A model generated the notes under the pieces. That model saw nothing but the letters and a program-made list of their open reading frames with translations, ran no database searches and was not told the DNA's origin. 64,000 nt of DNA. Source: Taiwanofungus camphoratus. Its lineage: Eukaryota > Basidiomycota > Agaricomycetes > Polyporales > Taiwanofungaceae. Location of the stretch: positions 434,001 through 498,000 of the forward strand of contig CP021230.1 in assembly GCA_003999685.1 (NCBI GenBank), written 5' to 3'. The position numbers and the translations under genes were made by a program. Shown in pieces: positions 23,645 to 36,720 of the stretch; within the stretch, counting starts at the first letter, position 1; each line of letters opens with the position of its first letter.

Positions 23645-25440
23645 TATTTGGTAGTCTTGCAAGCTTTGATATGCTACGCATGTAATTTAGATGCTACGCT
23701 TACATCTGCCACATAAGGCAAATCCCAAAATGGGTCGACGTGCCGAGTGACGATGACGTCAGCTATGGATGTCACGAATGATGTAAACGATCGGCAACTC
23801 ACGATTGGTCAGGCCAACAGGGGCAGACCCTTGATTATGGACTTGTCTTTCTTAGTACATCGATACACGCCATGCGCAGACAAAATAGATACTTGTTTTC
23901 TGGGCGGTTCATAGATGTGTACGAGCCATACTCAGGATTCTTATCGTCATCGTCCACATATACGCATCTGCTATTCGTACAGGCCTCGATATCAGTGCTT
24001 TTGTTGTCTCTCACTGGTTATATGCTTGCTGCCGTTTAGGTCTTTCCCAAACACGACCACTGAGGGGCAATTGTAGATACGTCTACCCATTTCCACTGCA
24101 CCCGCCTCTCTGTCATACGCGTCTCAACATGGCTTTTTCTGGAGATTTTGTGGGTTTTCACTGGCTATGTGCTGGCTGAGACGCATCCATCCTATTCATT
24201 CTTCTGGATCCGACGATCTGGTAGCAAACCTTGGGTTGTTCCTATAGTCAACAGCCGTCAAATTCCACGGCTCATCGAGTTGTGCTGGTATTGGCACCTG
24301 TTGCGTCGTGGTCAGTCAAGTTGGATTCTGGGTTGATAGCTGTCTGGCATCACCAGTTTGCTTTGCTCAATTTCCACTGTTTACCAATTCCGATTCATAG
24401 TCGCACTCAAAATGTTCATTGTCTCTCAAGTTACGTGGCTCTTGGCGGATGAGGTCTAGCTCTGCAACATCCGGTACTAAATTCACTTATACAGTCCAGT
24501 TGAAATTGAATCACCTGAAAGCCACCTAAAGATCACTGGATCACTGAATCATGTGCATTTTGCTATGTCCTTGGTAAGTTCTTATCAAGAAGTGGGATCG
24601 GTTTCCGAAGACAACAGGTTGACTAGAACTGGAATGATTTGGCTCAAACAACAGCAGGCTAGTGATCTGTGGGCCTTATCTACTGTAAATTTTGACATTT
24701 TCCTCAGACTTTTTTTCGCGGACATTTACCTGTGTGAATCAGGTAGGCAGTTCTCAATTTCAGACAAGGTCCAGATGAGTTCTGTGTATATGCATTCAAT
24801 GTACTTGTGTAAGGTATGCTTAACACTGAACTACGAGACATCACGCATTCAATCATTTTCCACGACTAGATATTCTGAAAGTATCCAACCCTGCCCCACC
24901 TCTGGATGTCTATGTGATAAGCCTTGTTCCGGTCTGTGGGGCAAAGTGAATTTCATTTGCAATTAGTGTACAATCAGGTCTCCATTGGTCTACCTCTCAA
25001 TATCCATGTATATACATCAGCCACGGAGGAAACAATCCAGACATCATTCTGTTCCAATTGTAAAGAGTCAATATGTCATGAATGACCATCGGTTCCGTAT
25101 TCCGCTACCCACGGTGTCCCACGTGGTGTCCGGGGTCTCCGGGTATTGTGCTGATTTTTGGTTCGGTGTCCTTGCCACTGCTGCCTCCGTCTTCCAACTG
25201 GACAGACACCTCCGGATTGCTGCACGACCAGCATCCGATTGTTGTGCTTTTTTTCGACCCATAACTCGCGACCATTCGTTCGCCTGCAGGCAGGTCATCT
25301 TTTACGACCGACCCTCACGCGAATAAAAGCAAAAAGTCATCAATCAAATCACCGTGCCATCGTCACAATTCGTGAGTGTTCTGTCTTGACGACGAGGCGT
25401 TCTGTGCTGACTTATTCCGTGCGATTTTTGTGCGATTAGA
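23645..25440. other. long intergenic stretch, no gene recognised
   Basis: About 1.8 kb between dehydrogenase copy 2 and eIF4G. Scattered short frames show no family resemblance. The last ~350 bp (25090-25440) is CT-rich and probably contains the eIF4G promoter and 5' leader. The middle (about 24060-25060) is richer in AT and could hold a decayed repeat, but I found no ends. Confidence 0.4.
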
Positions 25441-28400
25441 ATGAGCAAATCTTCTACTGCATCTGCACCAAAGATTCCGACCCAGCTACCGCAAAAGTCA
25501 GCTTGGTCCAAGGGCCCGCCGCAGAACACCTCTTCAGGGTCAACTCCTCGTTCTCAGTCTCCCGCGCCGAATGCAAGTGCACCGCAACCGACTCACTCTA
25601 GACGACCGAGTGCGCTAGGCCAAGGAGTCTCTTTCAAAGATGGCGTGGCTGGTGCTCGAACACCAACGGGTGCCGTAAAATCAGGTGCGTGTGTGTAAGT
25701 AGAGCGCGAGGTGAGGACCGCCTTGTTGATACGGTTTGGATGGACTGTCAGGTTCCTCTGTGACCTTCGGGTCGATAGACGACGTTGCTGCACCTATCTC
25801 ATCCTCTCCTGCTGCTGTACCGACTATCAAGTCGGAAGGTGTCAAGTCGTTTGGCTCTGTGCCAGCGACACCTACTTCTGCACCGGCCAATGGCAAGCTC
25901 TCTACAAGCTCAGCTGCACCCTCTTCACTATCGTCATCGTCACAACAGTCGACAGCACCCTCGACGCCGTCGAAGCCTAATATAGACATCAAAAAGTTCT
26001 TCCAAGGAAGCAGCGGACCTGCCCCTTCTACATCATCCTCGCAGTCTGCATCTGACATCACCTCCCCCTCGAATCGTCCATCACCACTACCACACCCGCC
26101 ACCACAGGCTGCACCTTCGCAAGTTGCGCCACATCAGTCACAGCCTTCGCAGCTAGGCGCGCATTCTTACACACCCTTCGTTCCTGGTGGGGGATTCCGC
26201 GCGCAGCAAAATGGTGGACAGCCAGGACCCGGCGGTGTCCCACGGTCGCCGGTTTATTCACGTCAGGTGCTCAACGGCCAAGTGAATGGGGCGAACGTCA
26301 GCGGCCGACCGAATGGTATGCCTGGAGGACCAGGGTCAGCGCCGGGAGTGATGCCTGCGGGGATGTCTAGCCCGCGAATGGGACCCCCGCACGGTGGACA
26401 GCCCGCAGGCATGGCACATGCACCTCCACCTGCGCCCATGCAGGTGCCAGGATGGCCCGGGTATTACGTTCGTGTTTTTTCTATTGGTGCATCTCATTAC
26501 GCATTCGCTTACGACGATTTTTCACAGTACCCACAGTATCCTGGTATGCCACCGGAGCACTACATGTCGTATGCACCGGCGTGGCACGTCCCGCAGCACG
26601 CCGTTCCACCGCCACACCAACACCACCCTTCCCAAGGACCACCTGGGCCGCCACACACTGGAATGCCAATCTCACCACGAAATCCCCCTCCTCCCCTTCA
26701 CACTCCTGGAACTCCAACTCTGACTCCTGCCATCCCAAGTACGGGCCACCCGCCACACGCGACTCCATCACCACGTTCCCATACGGCCAGTCTCAGTAGC
26801 GTCTCGTCGCCGCCTCCCACACCATCCGTGAGCACGCCCGGCGGGGCGGGGCGATTGAATACGAACGCGAGTGCGTTCATTCCACGGAAGCCCGTCAAGA
26901 TCACCACGGTGACCGGGACAGAGGTCAACCTGGAGGCACTGAAAAAGCAGGGTACGGCTGTGCCGTCGCCCACGGTGCCTAGCTCGCCTGCGCGGAAGAC
27001 AATCGTGCGGATGGAGACTGAGGAGGCGAAGAACAAGCGGCTTGAGGAGGAGCGCCTGAAGAAGGAGGCGGAGGAGAAGGCGCAGCGGGATGCTGAGGAG
27101 CAGCAGAAGAGGCAGAGGGAAGAAGAGGAGCGGAAGAAAGCGGAGGAAGAGCGTTTGCGTAAGGAGAAGGAGAAGGAGGAGGCAGAGCGGTTAAGGCAGG
27201 AGGAGGAGGAGGAGCGGAAGCGGGAGGAGGAGGAGAGGGATCGCGTGAGGAAAGAAGAAGAGAAACAGCGAGCTCTGAAGGAAGAGGAAGAGCGCTCCCG
27301 TAGGGAAGCTGATGAGCAGGCCGCGAAGGAGGCGGAGAGACAATTAAAGGTCGATTCTCTGGAGCCCTCGAACGTCGAGCAGGAAGACGGCGAGGTGGAG
27401 GAGAAGGACGAGCTGAAGCCGCTTCCTGAGCCAGCAGTTGTGGCTGCCAAAGAGGAGGCCTCAGAGCGACCGCAAGACAAAGCTCCGTTGCGTATCGACA
27501 CTGCAGTGGCAGTGGCAGGTCCTGAGCGCCGCCGACCTGGTCCCCTTGATCTCTCATCCACCAAGAACCAATCCATCTCCCAGCCCCTTCCGTCAGCCCT
27601 GGCCACTGCACGCGTTATCGAAGACCTGGGGAGCGTCTCATACCCTGAGGGCATCATGAGTCCTAAGGTTGAACTCAATGTGAACGCAAAACAGGGCAAA
27701 TTCAGGTGCGATATTTTTCTCCTATTCATCCGACGGGATACTTAACGTTAATCTGATATACGACGATCAGATACGACCGAGATTTCCTCCTTCAATTCAT
27801 GGCTATCTGCAAAGAGAAGCCCGATTCCTTACCACCCTTGGACGCCATCGGCCTCGAGCCCTCCGATCAAACTTACCCAATGAGTCGTGGTGGATCTGGT
27901 CGCCGCTCATCTTCAACGTCGATGCCCCCTCCTCCCTCCACAGTAGCTCGCCAAGCCATAGGCCTCGGTATCTCTGGCTTCAATAAGCCTGGTTCAAATC
28001 CATTCACGATGGGCCAATTTGCTACGGCCAATACCAAAATGTCGAGTGAGGAGCGATTCCAGATGGCATCACGCTCGACGTCCATGTCTGGCACCAGTAT
28101 GCAGTTTGGTCGGCCGGCACCCATGGTGCGTTCATCAAGTCAGGGTGGTCCAGGTGGTGTTCCTATGGGAAGTAACCGCACTCGAAGTAAGCGTGGCGAA
28201 AAGCGCGGTGATGCGAACAGAGCGAATACAGGCATGTCTGGCCCAGGGTCGTCGTTCGCATCGATGTCTGCGTCGCAACATGGCATATTGCTGGAACCTG
28301 TCGCACCTTTGGAGGTATCCGCGAACCGCTGGCAGCCAAACAGTCTCGGGAAGAAGCCGCAACAAGTGGACACAGATGCTCCTGAAGTTGTGGACCGGAA

Positions 28401-30284
28401 AGTCCGGGCACTTCTCAACAAGCTCACGATGGAGCGATTCGATTCGATCTCTGATCAGATCATTGCATGGGCGAACAAGTCCGAGAAGGAGAAGGATGGG
28501 CGAACACTCATCCAGGTCATCCGACTTGTGTTCGAGAAGGCTACCGATGAGGCGACGTGGTCCGAGATGTACGCCCGTCTATGTCGTAAGATGATGGAGC
28601 AGATCAGCCCGAAAGTGCAGGATGATGGGATCAAGAGTGCGGAGGGCAAGCCGATCGCTGGCGGTCAGCTATTCCGCAAATACCTCCTCAACCGTTGCCA
28701 AGAGGACTTCGAGCGAGGGTGGGTGGCAAAGGAGGCTACGGCAGCAGCAGCAGCGACAAGGGCTAGTGAGGACCAAGCTGTGAAAGCCGCCGCTGAAAAG
28801 AACAACACCGCCGAAGAGAGTGTTTTCTCGGACGAGTACTATGCTGCGCAAAAGGCAAAGCGACAGGGACTCGGTCTTATCAAGTTCATCGGTGAACTGT
28901 TCAAGCTGCAGATGCTGACGGAACGCATTATGCACGAGTGTGTCAAAAAGTTACTCGGGAATGTGGAGAATCCGGAAGAGGAAGAAATCGAGAGCTTGTG
29001 CAAGCTGTTGACCACCGTCGGTAGACTCCTTGACACTCAGAAGGCGCGTGCGCACATGGACGTATACTTCTCACGTATGAGGGAGCTGGCAAAGAACCCG
29101 AATGTTAATTCCCGTATGCAGTTCATGTTACAGGTTGGTTTCATGCTATACGTCCTTACATTAACTGTAACCTGACATTTGACCTACAGGATGTCATTGA
29201 GCTGCGCGAACGCAACTGGGTGCCGCGTAATGCGATAGCTGCACCGACGACGATTGCTGCAGTTCACGAAGCTGTGGGTCTTGTTTATTTCATTCTGATT
29301 CCGTCACTAATCATCCGATGAACATTGCAGGCTGCAAAAGAGAAGGCCGCCCACGAGAAGGATGCCTATCAGCGCACGATGAGCATGTCTCGAGGCGGTT
29401 CTAGACGCGGTGGGGAGCGAGGTGACCACTCTCAGGTCGGTCCTGACGGTTGGGCAGTCGCTGGCTCTGCTCCCAGGCCTCCACCTAAAGCTGGTGACTT
29501 GTCTAACTTCGGGAAGATCAGCAAGACCACGTCCATGACCTTCGGGCCTACCAGTGTGTTCACTAGCAAGGACAAGAGCAAGAGTCGCGAGTCCACGATT
29601 ACTCGCGCTGGGTCGCAGAACATGTTTTCGAAGCTGATGGAGAACCCAGAGTTGGCGTCGGAAGCTGCGACGTCCAAGTCCAGCCGACCGCCGAGTCGCA
29701 AGCCGAGCGTCGACCTTGGGGGAACTGGGCTACCTGAGGCTACCCCTCAACGCAGGAAGCTCAACCTCCTTCCTCGCTCGAAACCCTTACAGACGGAGGA
29801 AGGCAAGGCAGACTCTACACCTGCTGCTTCAGAAGCGAATTCCGACGACGAGGATTCTCACGTGCCGTCGATGTCCGAAGAGGAGGCCAAGACGAGGATT
29901 GACGAAGACTTGAAGGAGTTTTTCAGTATCCGAGATCTAGATGAGGCTGAGATTTACTTTAGCAAGCTGCCATCGGAGCACAAATGGCGTCTCGTAGACA
30001 AACTGGTCATGTCGGCACTCGAGTCGAAGGAGGCGGATGCGCAGTTGGTGGCGGACTTTTTCAGTCGAGCGGCGTCGAAGAATCTTTGCTCACCGGATTC
30101 ATTCGAAGCGGGATTCATGCCAGCAGCGGAGACTCTTGACGATGTCGCCATCGATGCGCCTAAGGCGTTCAATCTCATGGCCACGATGATGAAGGGCGCT
30201 CGCCTTGGTGAGGATGAGGAACGCCGTACACGGCTTGCGACCAAGTCGATGGATAGTGACAAACTAGTTGCGCTGCTTTCATAG
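25441..30284 (+). CDS. TIF4631: translation initiation factor eIF4G
   Basis: Six exons (25441-25684, 25752-26467, 26528-27705, 27771-29133, 29190-29273, 29331-30284) give about 1512 residues. This is the scaffold of the eIF4F cap-binding complex in the cytoplasm. The N-terminal half is disordered, rich in Pro/Ser/Gly/Gln. A PAM2-like PABP-binding motif, LNTNASAFIP, lies near residue 430, followed by IPRKPVKITTVTGTEV. A Glu/Lys/Arg-rich charged helix spans about 480-595. The eIF4E-binding motif YDRDFLL (Y-x4-L-hydrophobic) is near 714, at an exon junction. A MIF4G domain spans about 915-1170 (RKVRALLNKLT to MQFMLQ) and a C-terminal MA3 domain about 1375-1490. The 60-nt second intron (26468-26527) is in frame without a stop, so retention would add 20 residues. 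The symbol follows the yeast orthologue. Confidence 0.93.
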
Positions 30285-32161
30285 ACTTTCATCTGATGTG
30301 CTTCGTTGCTTTCTTCCTCGTTTCTGGCCGTTTTCTCGTGTTCCATCCTTATCATTTGCATTCTTGTTATTATTCCACGCACCCGCGATGGATGTCCTGC
30401 ATCAGTGTGTATCCTTACATCGCACAATACTGCACCGTGACGATAATCGCATGTTCTACCAGGTTTCTCAGATAGTCATCACATGATCTAGGGGTCTTGT
30501 GTCTTATGTAATGTAATACTTATGCGACCTAGTGTTGCCGCGAGGTGAGATACCTCGACCTCACGTGAAAGCAAGCTAAATAGCCCCCTTTGCCAAGCTA
30601 ATTAGCTCAGAAAGTCATGAGTCATGTAGCTCACAATAATCCTTCCAATAATCCTGACCTCCTCAGCAAATACAAGTCATAGATTACCTGACAAGTAAAG
30701 GCTGCCAGCAATAACCCGAGCGCTGTGTCTAGTGTGTCAACCAGTGATATCTGATGGCTGCAACTAGATGTGCTCATTGTTGTGTTATTATTGATGATGA
30801 GCTCAACTATGAGCCCAATTCTTCATATTTTAGTCCGCTTTTTTTGCTGTCCCTCTTATTTATGCTTGTTATAAATTCATTGCACTCAGCTCACCCATTT
30901 ACCTTATTTAAAGCTTGTAATATCAAACTTTGTCTTCTATGATGGCAAAGCCATTTTCCCTTAAACAGCAGACAGAAGTTATATCAGATAGCTCAGATAT
31001 ATTATAATTTGGCATGTTAATATACACAGGGACTCTATAATCCATCAAAACATAAAAAATATGGACTAAGAAAGGGAAAATAACACCTACTGTCTTCTAG
31101 ACAAGTTTCACAAGTTCAAAAATGCCCTGGGATGAATATAGAAGCATTCAGAAGATATGCAAACATGTAGGCTATAGTCTGTGTACAGAAAGACTCACTT
31201 AGAGAGGGAAAAAGCAGACTAAGAGCATAGGATAGACCCTTAGGCCTTAGGGATGCCTTCTGAGAGCTCAGAAACATCATAAGATAGACCTAGAAGTCAT
31301 GCATATAGAGGGGAATGAGTATAAGTAGTAGCTACTGATGCACTTATCCAAAAATCAAAAAAAAAATTGAACTGAGAGGGCAAGAAAACTTTCCACCCTT
31401 TTCAAGGCTTCTGTAGACCACCATAAGAAAATGAGTACATATATGCAAGCCTGGAGAGCTTAGGAGTGAAGTAAGACTGTACATAATGGAGAAAGAGATC
31501 AGAAAAATCACAATAGGTCATACAAAAACCTGGGACTCACCTAGGTTCCATCAGCCCAAAACCACATCTCAGGGCTACATCCAGCTGTCCTAAAGCTTCA
31601 TAGGGCACCTAGTTGTCTCAAAATACTCATCAGAAGGTTCTGCAGGGACAAAACAGCAGTAGAAGGTCAAGGATAGCTGACAGAAAGTTGCCCAAGCATT
31701 CATTTTAAATTGTCAGAGTGCAACAGATGGAAAGGAATTAATATAGATACTGGCATGCATAAACAGTTAGACAAATACAACTGACTACAAAGTACAGAGG
31801 TTACAATGAAGCAGTGGCCTAAGAACAGAAAACAGGTCAAAGTGCACTGCAGTGTGATCAATCAAGAGTTGAGCAACTGGAGTGCATGTGAATTTTTTGA
31901 CTGTATGAGTCTCACAGCTCATTCTAGAACAAAGATGAATAAATACTCAGTCTCACATTATATGAGTACTCTATGGGATTGCTAACCTAGAACAGAGACA
32001 AATAAATACTACTTTATGTCAGTAAAAGTAGTATACTCTAGAATTAACTCTACTCACCTCAGTCTTGCATTATGTGAGTACTGAGGTGTATTGCTGAAGA
32101 CTTTGCACACATACTGTACTGATTATATAAGCACATGCCATATCATAATGTCTTAGTCTGC
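30285..32161. other. eIF4G 3' region, then AT-rich decayed repeats
   Basis: The first ~250 bp is likely the eIF4G 3' UTR and terminator. From about 30540 the sequence becomes AT-rich and CpG-poor. Around 31920-32090 a word like TAGAACAAAGATGAATAAATACT recurs with variation about 70 bp later (TAGAACAGAGACAAATAAATACT). This looks like decayed transposon sequence, but no protein motif or clean end is visible. Confidence 0.5.
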
Positions 32162-32811
32162 TGATAGGTGTCAGGCCCTTTTAGACCTCACAGAGTGCTT
32201 TAACTTGATGCTGAAGCCTTTGTTATGTCTTTGATGCCACTCGACGCAGCTGCTACAGTCTGTACATCATTGTGGGATTCTCTGATACCTTTGATTCACA
32301 CCACAGCCACTTCAACAGGTCCAGTCTGATATTCCAGTGCACTGTTCCCTTTGCATGCAAGATGTCACATGCACCACAACTCAATATCCTCTCACGTGAC
32401 TGGCCTTGTCACTCTGATATTGCTTGATCAGCTATAATGTGCCACTTGATGCACTCAATAGTGCTACATATGGTAGCAGGATTTGCCTTAGTCTATTCTG
32501 TGTATGTTGCATTGTCTTATCCTTTCTAGTGATGTCAGTACAGTAGTCTCTTTCTCTATGAGCCACTCTATATATCATAGCATGCAAGTAGTTTAGGATG
32601 CCACTCATACTACGCCACTCCCAATGCATCTTACATTGTTGTATAGTAGTATAAACATAATGTACAGTGTCTCAGAATAAAAAACTTACTTTCCCCTTAT
32701 TCTGCAGAGCTCAAAAAGAGCCCTTCAATTTAGTCTTTTACTGCATTCTACTGTGTCTTGCTGTCTTCAATTACATTTAAAGAGTTGCATCTCTATTCTG
32801 CTGATAGGTCT
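32162..32811 (+). repeat. old LTR, family A (copy A4), left part
   Basis: Begins TGATAGGTGTCAGGCCC and follows LTR A of 35685-36666, but with most CpGs changed to TG or CA. It stops at 32811, where LTR C2 was inserted, and resumes at 48192. It is the outermost and most decayed layer of the nest. Confidence 0.8.
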
Positions 32812-34093
32812 GATACTCCTCTGCACCCCAAAAGCACCCATTTTCAGTTTTATATGCACTTCTAGGCTACTCTACAGATCATCAGAACAAAGACCTGCTG
32901 TCCATGCATCGTAACACCATTCGAGAATCCCAGTCAATGTGTCAAAACATCATTATTCAGACTTCGGATATCAGAAGTTCTACAGCGCACCTTGAAAGCC
33001 TCTATCCCACAGAGCAGTCCCATCATACTCTGTAACACACTCATTCAGCTCATCCTACCATCCCTCTTACGTCCTCAAGTCCATCTTATTGGCCAAGAGA
33101 AACTGAGCAAAAGTCATTTGGTTTTTGGTTTTTGGTCCTTGATCCTCAGTCCTTCAGTTTTTGATCTTCAGTCCTCGGTTCTGGTTCTTGGTCCCTCGGT
33201 CCAGAGTCCCGGCCTCTTGTTCATGACATCCATATGATCCCTTGGTATTGCCTAGACCCCCTACGCATCAGCTTGACGGTTCAGCACTCCTAGGTCCCTG
33301 TTCCTCTCAAGGTCTGGTTAGATAGCCCATCTTCCATATGATGATCTCTAGATAAGCATCCCTCACCCTGTGCCATTCCCCAGTAACCTTTCTACTGCAT
33401 TCAGAGTTCCTGTTTCATGTCCTACTTCAGTTTAGTTCCCCATATGGTATGCTGATCGGATCCTAGATTTTACAATTTTCAGTTTGTTTTCAGTTTCTTC
33501 GGTTTTATTTTGCATAAGATACTTTGACACCACAGACCTCTTATATAGTCTCCTGTATCTACCAGACAGCAGAGAAGATACACACTCCCATCTTGTCTCA
33601 AAGAATCTACAGACTTGTCCCCCAGAGTTCAGATTTGGGCTTCCCCTGCTTTAAGACTTCTCAACAGTCTGACAAGGTTCCCCTCCATCATATCTATGCA
33701 TTTTGTCAGCCAGCTGTCATATTATATTGTATATCACAGCAGTCCTACGTCCTCTACATTCTACATTTGGAGTAACTTTGGTCTGAGTAACCAGCCCCCC
33801 CCTTCTCCTTATCTGGCATGCCTCCACCCTCGTTATACCCCATAGGCACGTGTTGCGTACAGTTCAGTCTATCAGTTATTGCCTATGCCAGCTCTATGTC
33901 CCATTCCTATGCCAGCAGCCCTTAGCAGTATCCCTTCTCCTGATTACATCAGTTTTCAGTTTATCCTTCGGTTCTTGATTTACCATTAGTTTGCTTTCAG
34001 TTTCCTTCGACTCCTTTGCACCTGGCCAGCATTCTACCAGCCTGCTGCCATTGGATTAGAAGACCACATTCCTACCTCCCTGGAACTGTCCGC
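32812..34093 (+). repeat. LTR, family C (copy C2), left part
   Basis: Begins TGATAGGTCTGATACTCC and aligns with the solo LTR C1 (6037-7575). It is interrupted at 34093 by LTR B2 and resumes at 47952. The outer flanks are CTGC (32808-32811) and CCAC (48192-48195). Both are one CpG-type transition from CCGC, the duplication read at other insertions here. Confidence 0.8.
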
Positions 34094-35684
34094 TGATGAG
34101 TCCTGTAGCCTCCTGGGCCCCGAATCACGATTTTAGGAGCTTTCTAATCCCCCAACCGACCACTCTAAGACTCTTCTACAGTCTACGACAGGAGGGATAG
34201 GTCCCTATAATATTCCTAATGCCCCCTTTCCTTCCTAAACCCTCCTAACACCCTACGAAGTCTTGCGAAGTCACACGAGGTGCTACGAGGTTTCGAATGC
34301 TAGATGCGAAGTCTCTAACTCCTGCTAAGTCCACTATCGGACACTGCCAGCCCTCCCATACTGTTCCATTGGATCTAGGTCCTATCTACTACGTCACTCA
34401 TCCCGGGCTTAGCTAAGAAGTCTTAGCTAAGTCTCTCCTAGCTCTTGTGATTGCAGCTACCTCCGATAGGCTCCGAAACGGTCTGAAGTTCTGGAAGTTG
34501 GACTTAGGAAGCCTTGCGCACCCCATGGGTCTCGATCCTATGCCATAAGGTCATTCTAGGGCGTATCCATATGGCCCTCCACCCAGTTAGGACACCTCCT
34601 ACCCCGATTAGGCCAAGTCCCGCTGCTAAGAACTTCATGCGCTCTTAGCCCACTAAGATAGGTGATCACGGCGCATGGCTGCTCTCGAATAGTCATCCCG
34701 CCCTCGTGAATGAAGTTGGTCACCTTTCTACTGTACGTAGTTCCCCTGTTTCAGTTCCTAATTAGTTCCTATCCTCCTCGTGTTCACTTCGGATTCCATG
34801 CGCTTTGGTACACATTTCGGACTCGTAAGGATCACTTCGCGCAAGAATAGTTCACCTCACGCTCCCCTATTTAGTCAGAGGTAGTTTACTATGTACCAGG
34901 GACCCCTCAGTGCACGCTTCTCTCTTTGGAATACCAGTTCCCCTGTAGCTCCGATCTCAGGAAAGCGCCGCGAGTACAGCCTTAGGAACGGTCCTAAGGT
35001 CCCTAAGTCTCCACCCCAGCTTCGTTTCAGTACCTTTGAACTACGTCTATGCTCGCGATATATCTACGAACCACGTCTACGCTTCCCGAACTACGCACTA
35101 CGATCCACAAAGTCGCCGTGACTTCGCACCTTTCGGCACCTCATATAGCATCTACCCGGTGGGCCTCCGCCTTAGTTATACCCTTAGGCTCACGTTGCGT
35201 CATCCCTACGTCCTACGAATAGCCCTACGACTCTCCCATAGCCTTAGTTTCAGGCTATAGTACATCTCCCTACGCCCTCGAACTCTCCGACCTCTCCTAC
35301 AGGTCTCCTACGCTAGCCAAACCTCGCCCACCTCACTCTAACAAACCTCTAAGCCTTACACCCTTTAGCTAACTCTAGCTAAAAGGACTTTGCAGCATCT
35401 ACGAAGTCAGCTTGTGCGACTTAGCTAAAACTTCGAAGGACTTCGCAGAATCTCGAAGAACTTCACGTATTTCGGAGGGCCTCGCAAGGCCTTAGGGATA
35501 GTAGGAACAAGATCCTGTTGTGCAGGACCCTTGACCCCTTACTCCCCTACTTACAAAAACAAGACATACAGGTTTCCCGGTATCATACAGGTTGTAGCTC
35601 CTACCCTCACACCCTCACAGTTATCACACTACCCCACAGCCACGTTGCGGAGCACTCCCTAGGTACCAGGGTCCCCTAGGTCGT
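34094..35684 (+). repeat. LTR, family B (copy B2), left part
   Basis: Begins TGATGAGTCCTGTAGCC, matches LTR B3 (39395-41159) and is interrupted near its 3' end by the full-length A element. The last four LTR bases, ATCA, are found after that element at 47595-47598. It keeps its CpGs, so it is younger than C2 and A4. Compared with B3 it lacks two internal blocks. Confidence 0.85.
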
Positions 35685-36666
35685 TGATAGGTGCCAGGCC
35701 CTTCTAGGCCCCGTGGAGCGCCCTCACTCGACCCTAGGACCTTAGTCATGGCTTCGACGCCACTCGACATGTCCGATACAGCCCGAAAAGCCACCGCGGG
35801 ACTCTCCGATAGCCTCAAATCACGCCACCGCCACTCCGCCAGTTCCGGTCCGATGTTCTGGTGTACCGATCTCTCTACGCACAATACGCCACGTGCAGTT
35901 GCCACTCAATGTCCTCGCACGTGACCGGTCTCGCCACTCCGATATCGCTCAATTTGCTATGATGCGCCACTCGATGTACTCGATAACGCTACGGCCCCAG
36001 GTCTTGTCTTAGTATATTTCATGCCACTCCATAATTCGTAGTACGCAAGAAGTTAGGATGCCACTCGTACTATGCCACTCCCGATGCGCCTTACATTATA
36101 GTACAGTAGTATAAATGCGATGTATGGTGTCTCGGAACAACAGAGAAGTTTTCCCCTATCCTGCAGAGCTCAAGAAGAGCACCTTCGATTTAGTCACCTA
36201 CTGCGTTCTACTGCGTCCTTCCGTCTTCGATTACGTTCGAAGAGTTGCGTCTACTATCTGCCTTCTACAGTATCTTGAAGGCTTGCGTCTCGTCCGTCTT
36301 CGACATCAGTCGAAGAAGTTGCGTTCAGTCTTACGCCCGCCTTCGAGCCACATCGAAGGGTTGCGCTAGCATCTCCCTCTCTAACCCAAGTCCGCCTTCT
36401 ACAGAAATTCGAAGGGCTGTATATCAGCTAAGTTCTCACGTTTAAGCCTCTCCCTAGTATAGTACAGCATAGTAGCGCATCGAAGCTACGTCGAGCAGTT
36501 GCGACACATGTAGAGGGTCGTCGAAGACCTTCGTAGACGTCTCTCGACCCATTTGAGATCGGGAACCCTTTGCTGCTGACTCTCCCCTCCACACTAACTA
36601 GTTCTATAGCATTCCAGCTTCTCTAGGTCGTACCCAGTAGGGGTTGGAGTATTATAGTCCACAACA
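35685..36666 (+). repeat. 5' LTR of element A1
   Basis: 982 bp, TGATAGG...CCACAACA. It lies next to the TCGT target duplication at its left and the primer-binding-site-like sequence four bases beyond its right end. It contains the direct repeats of CTTCGA/TCGAAG words common in this family. Confidence 0.92.
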
Positions 36667-36670
36667 TTTC

Positions 36671-36689
36671 TGGAGCCCACCGCGAGGGG
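36671..36689 (+). other. putative primer binding site of element A1
   Basis: TGGAGCCCACCGCGAGGGG begins four bases after the 5' LTR. TGG matches the complement of a tRNA 3' CCA end, and the next bases could pair with an acceptor and T-stem. I cannot name the tRNA without the genome's tRNA set. Confidence 0.5.
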
Positions 36690-36720
36690 ATTTCAGGCAA
36701 GGAATCCGCCGCTTTCAGAT

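Noticed and set aside
26698-27729. 343-codon open frame antisense to eIF4G
   Set aside because: It lies opposite the Glu/Arg-rich repeat of eIF4G, whose codon pattern leaves the reverse strand free of stops. The product is a Ser/Arg low-complexity run with no family resemblance.
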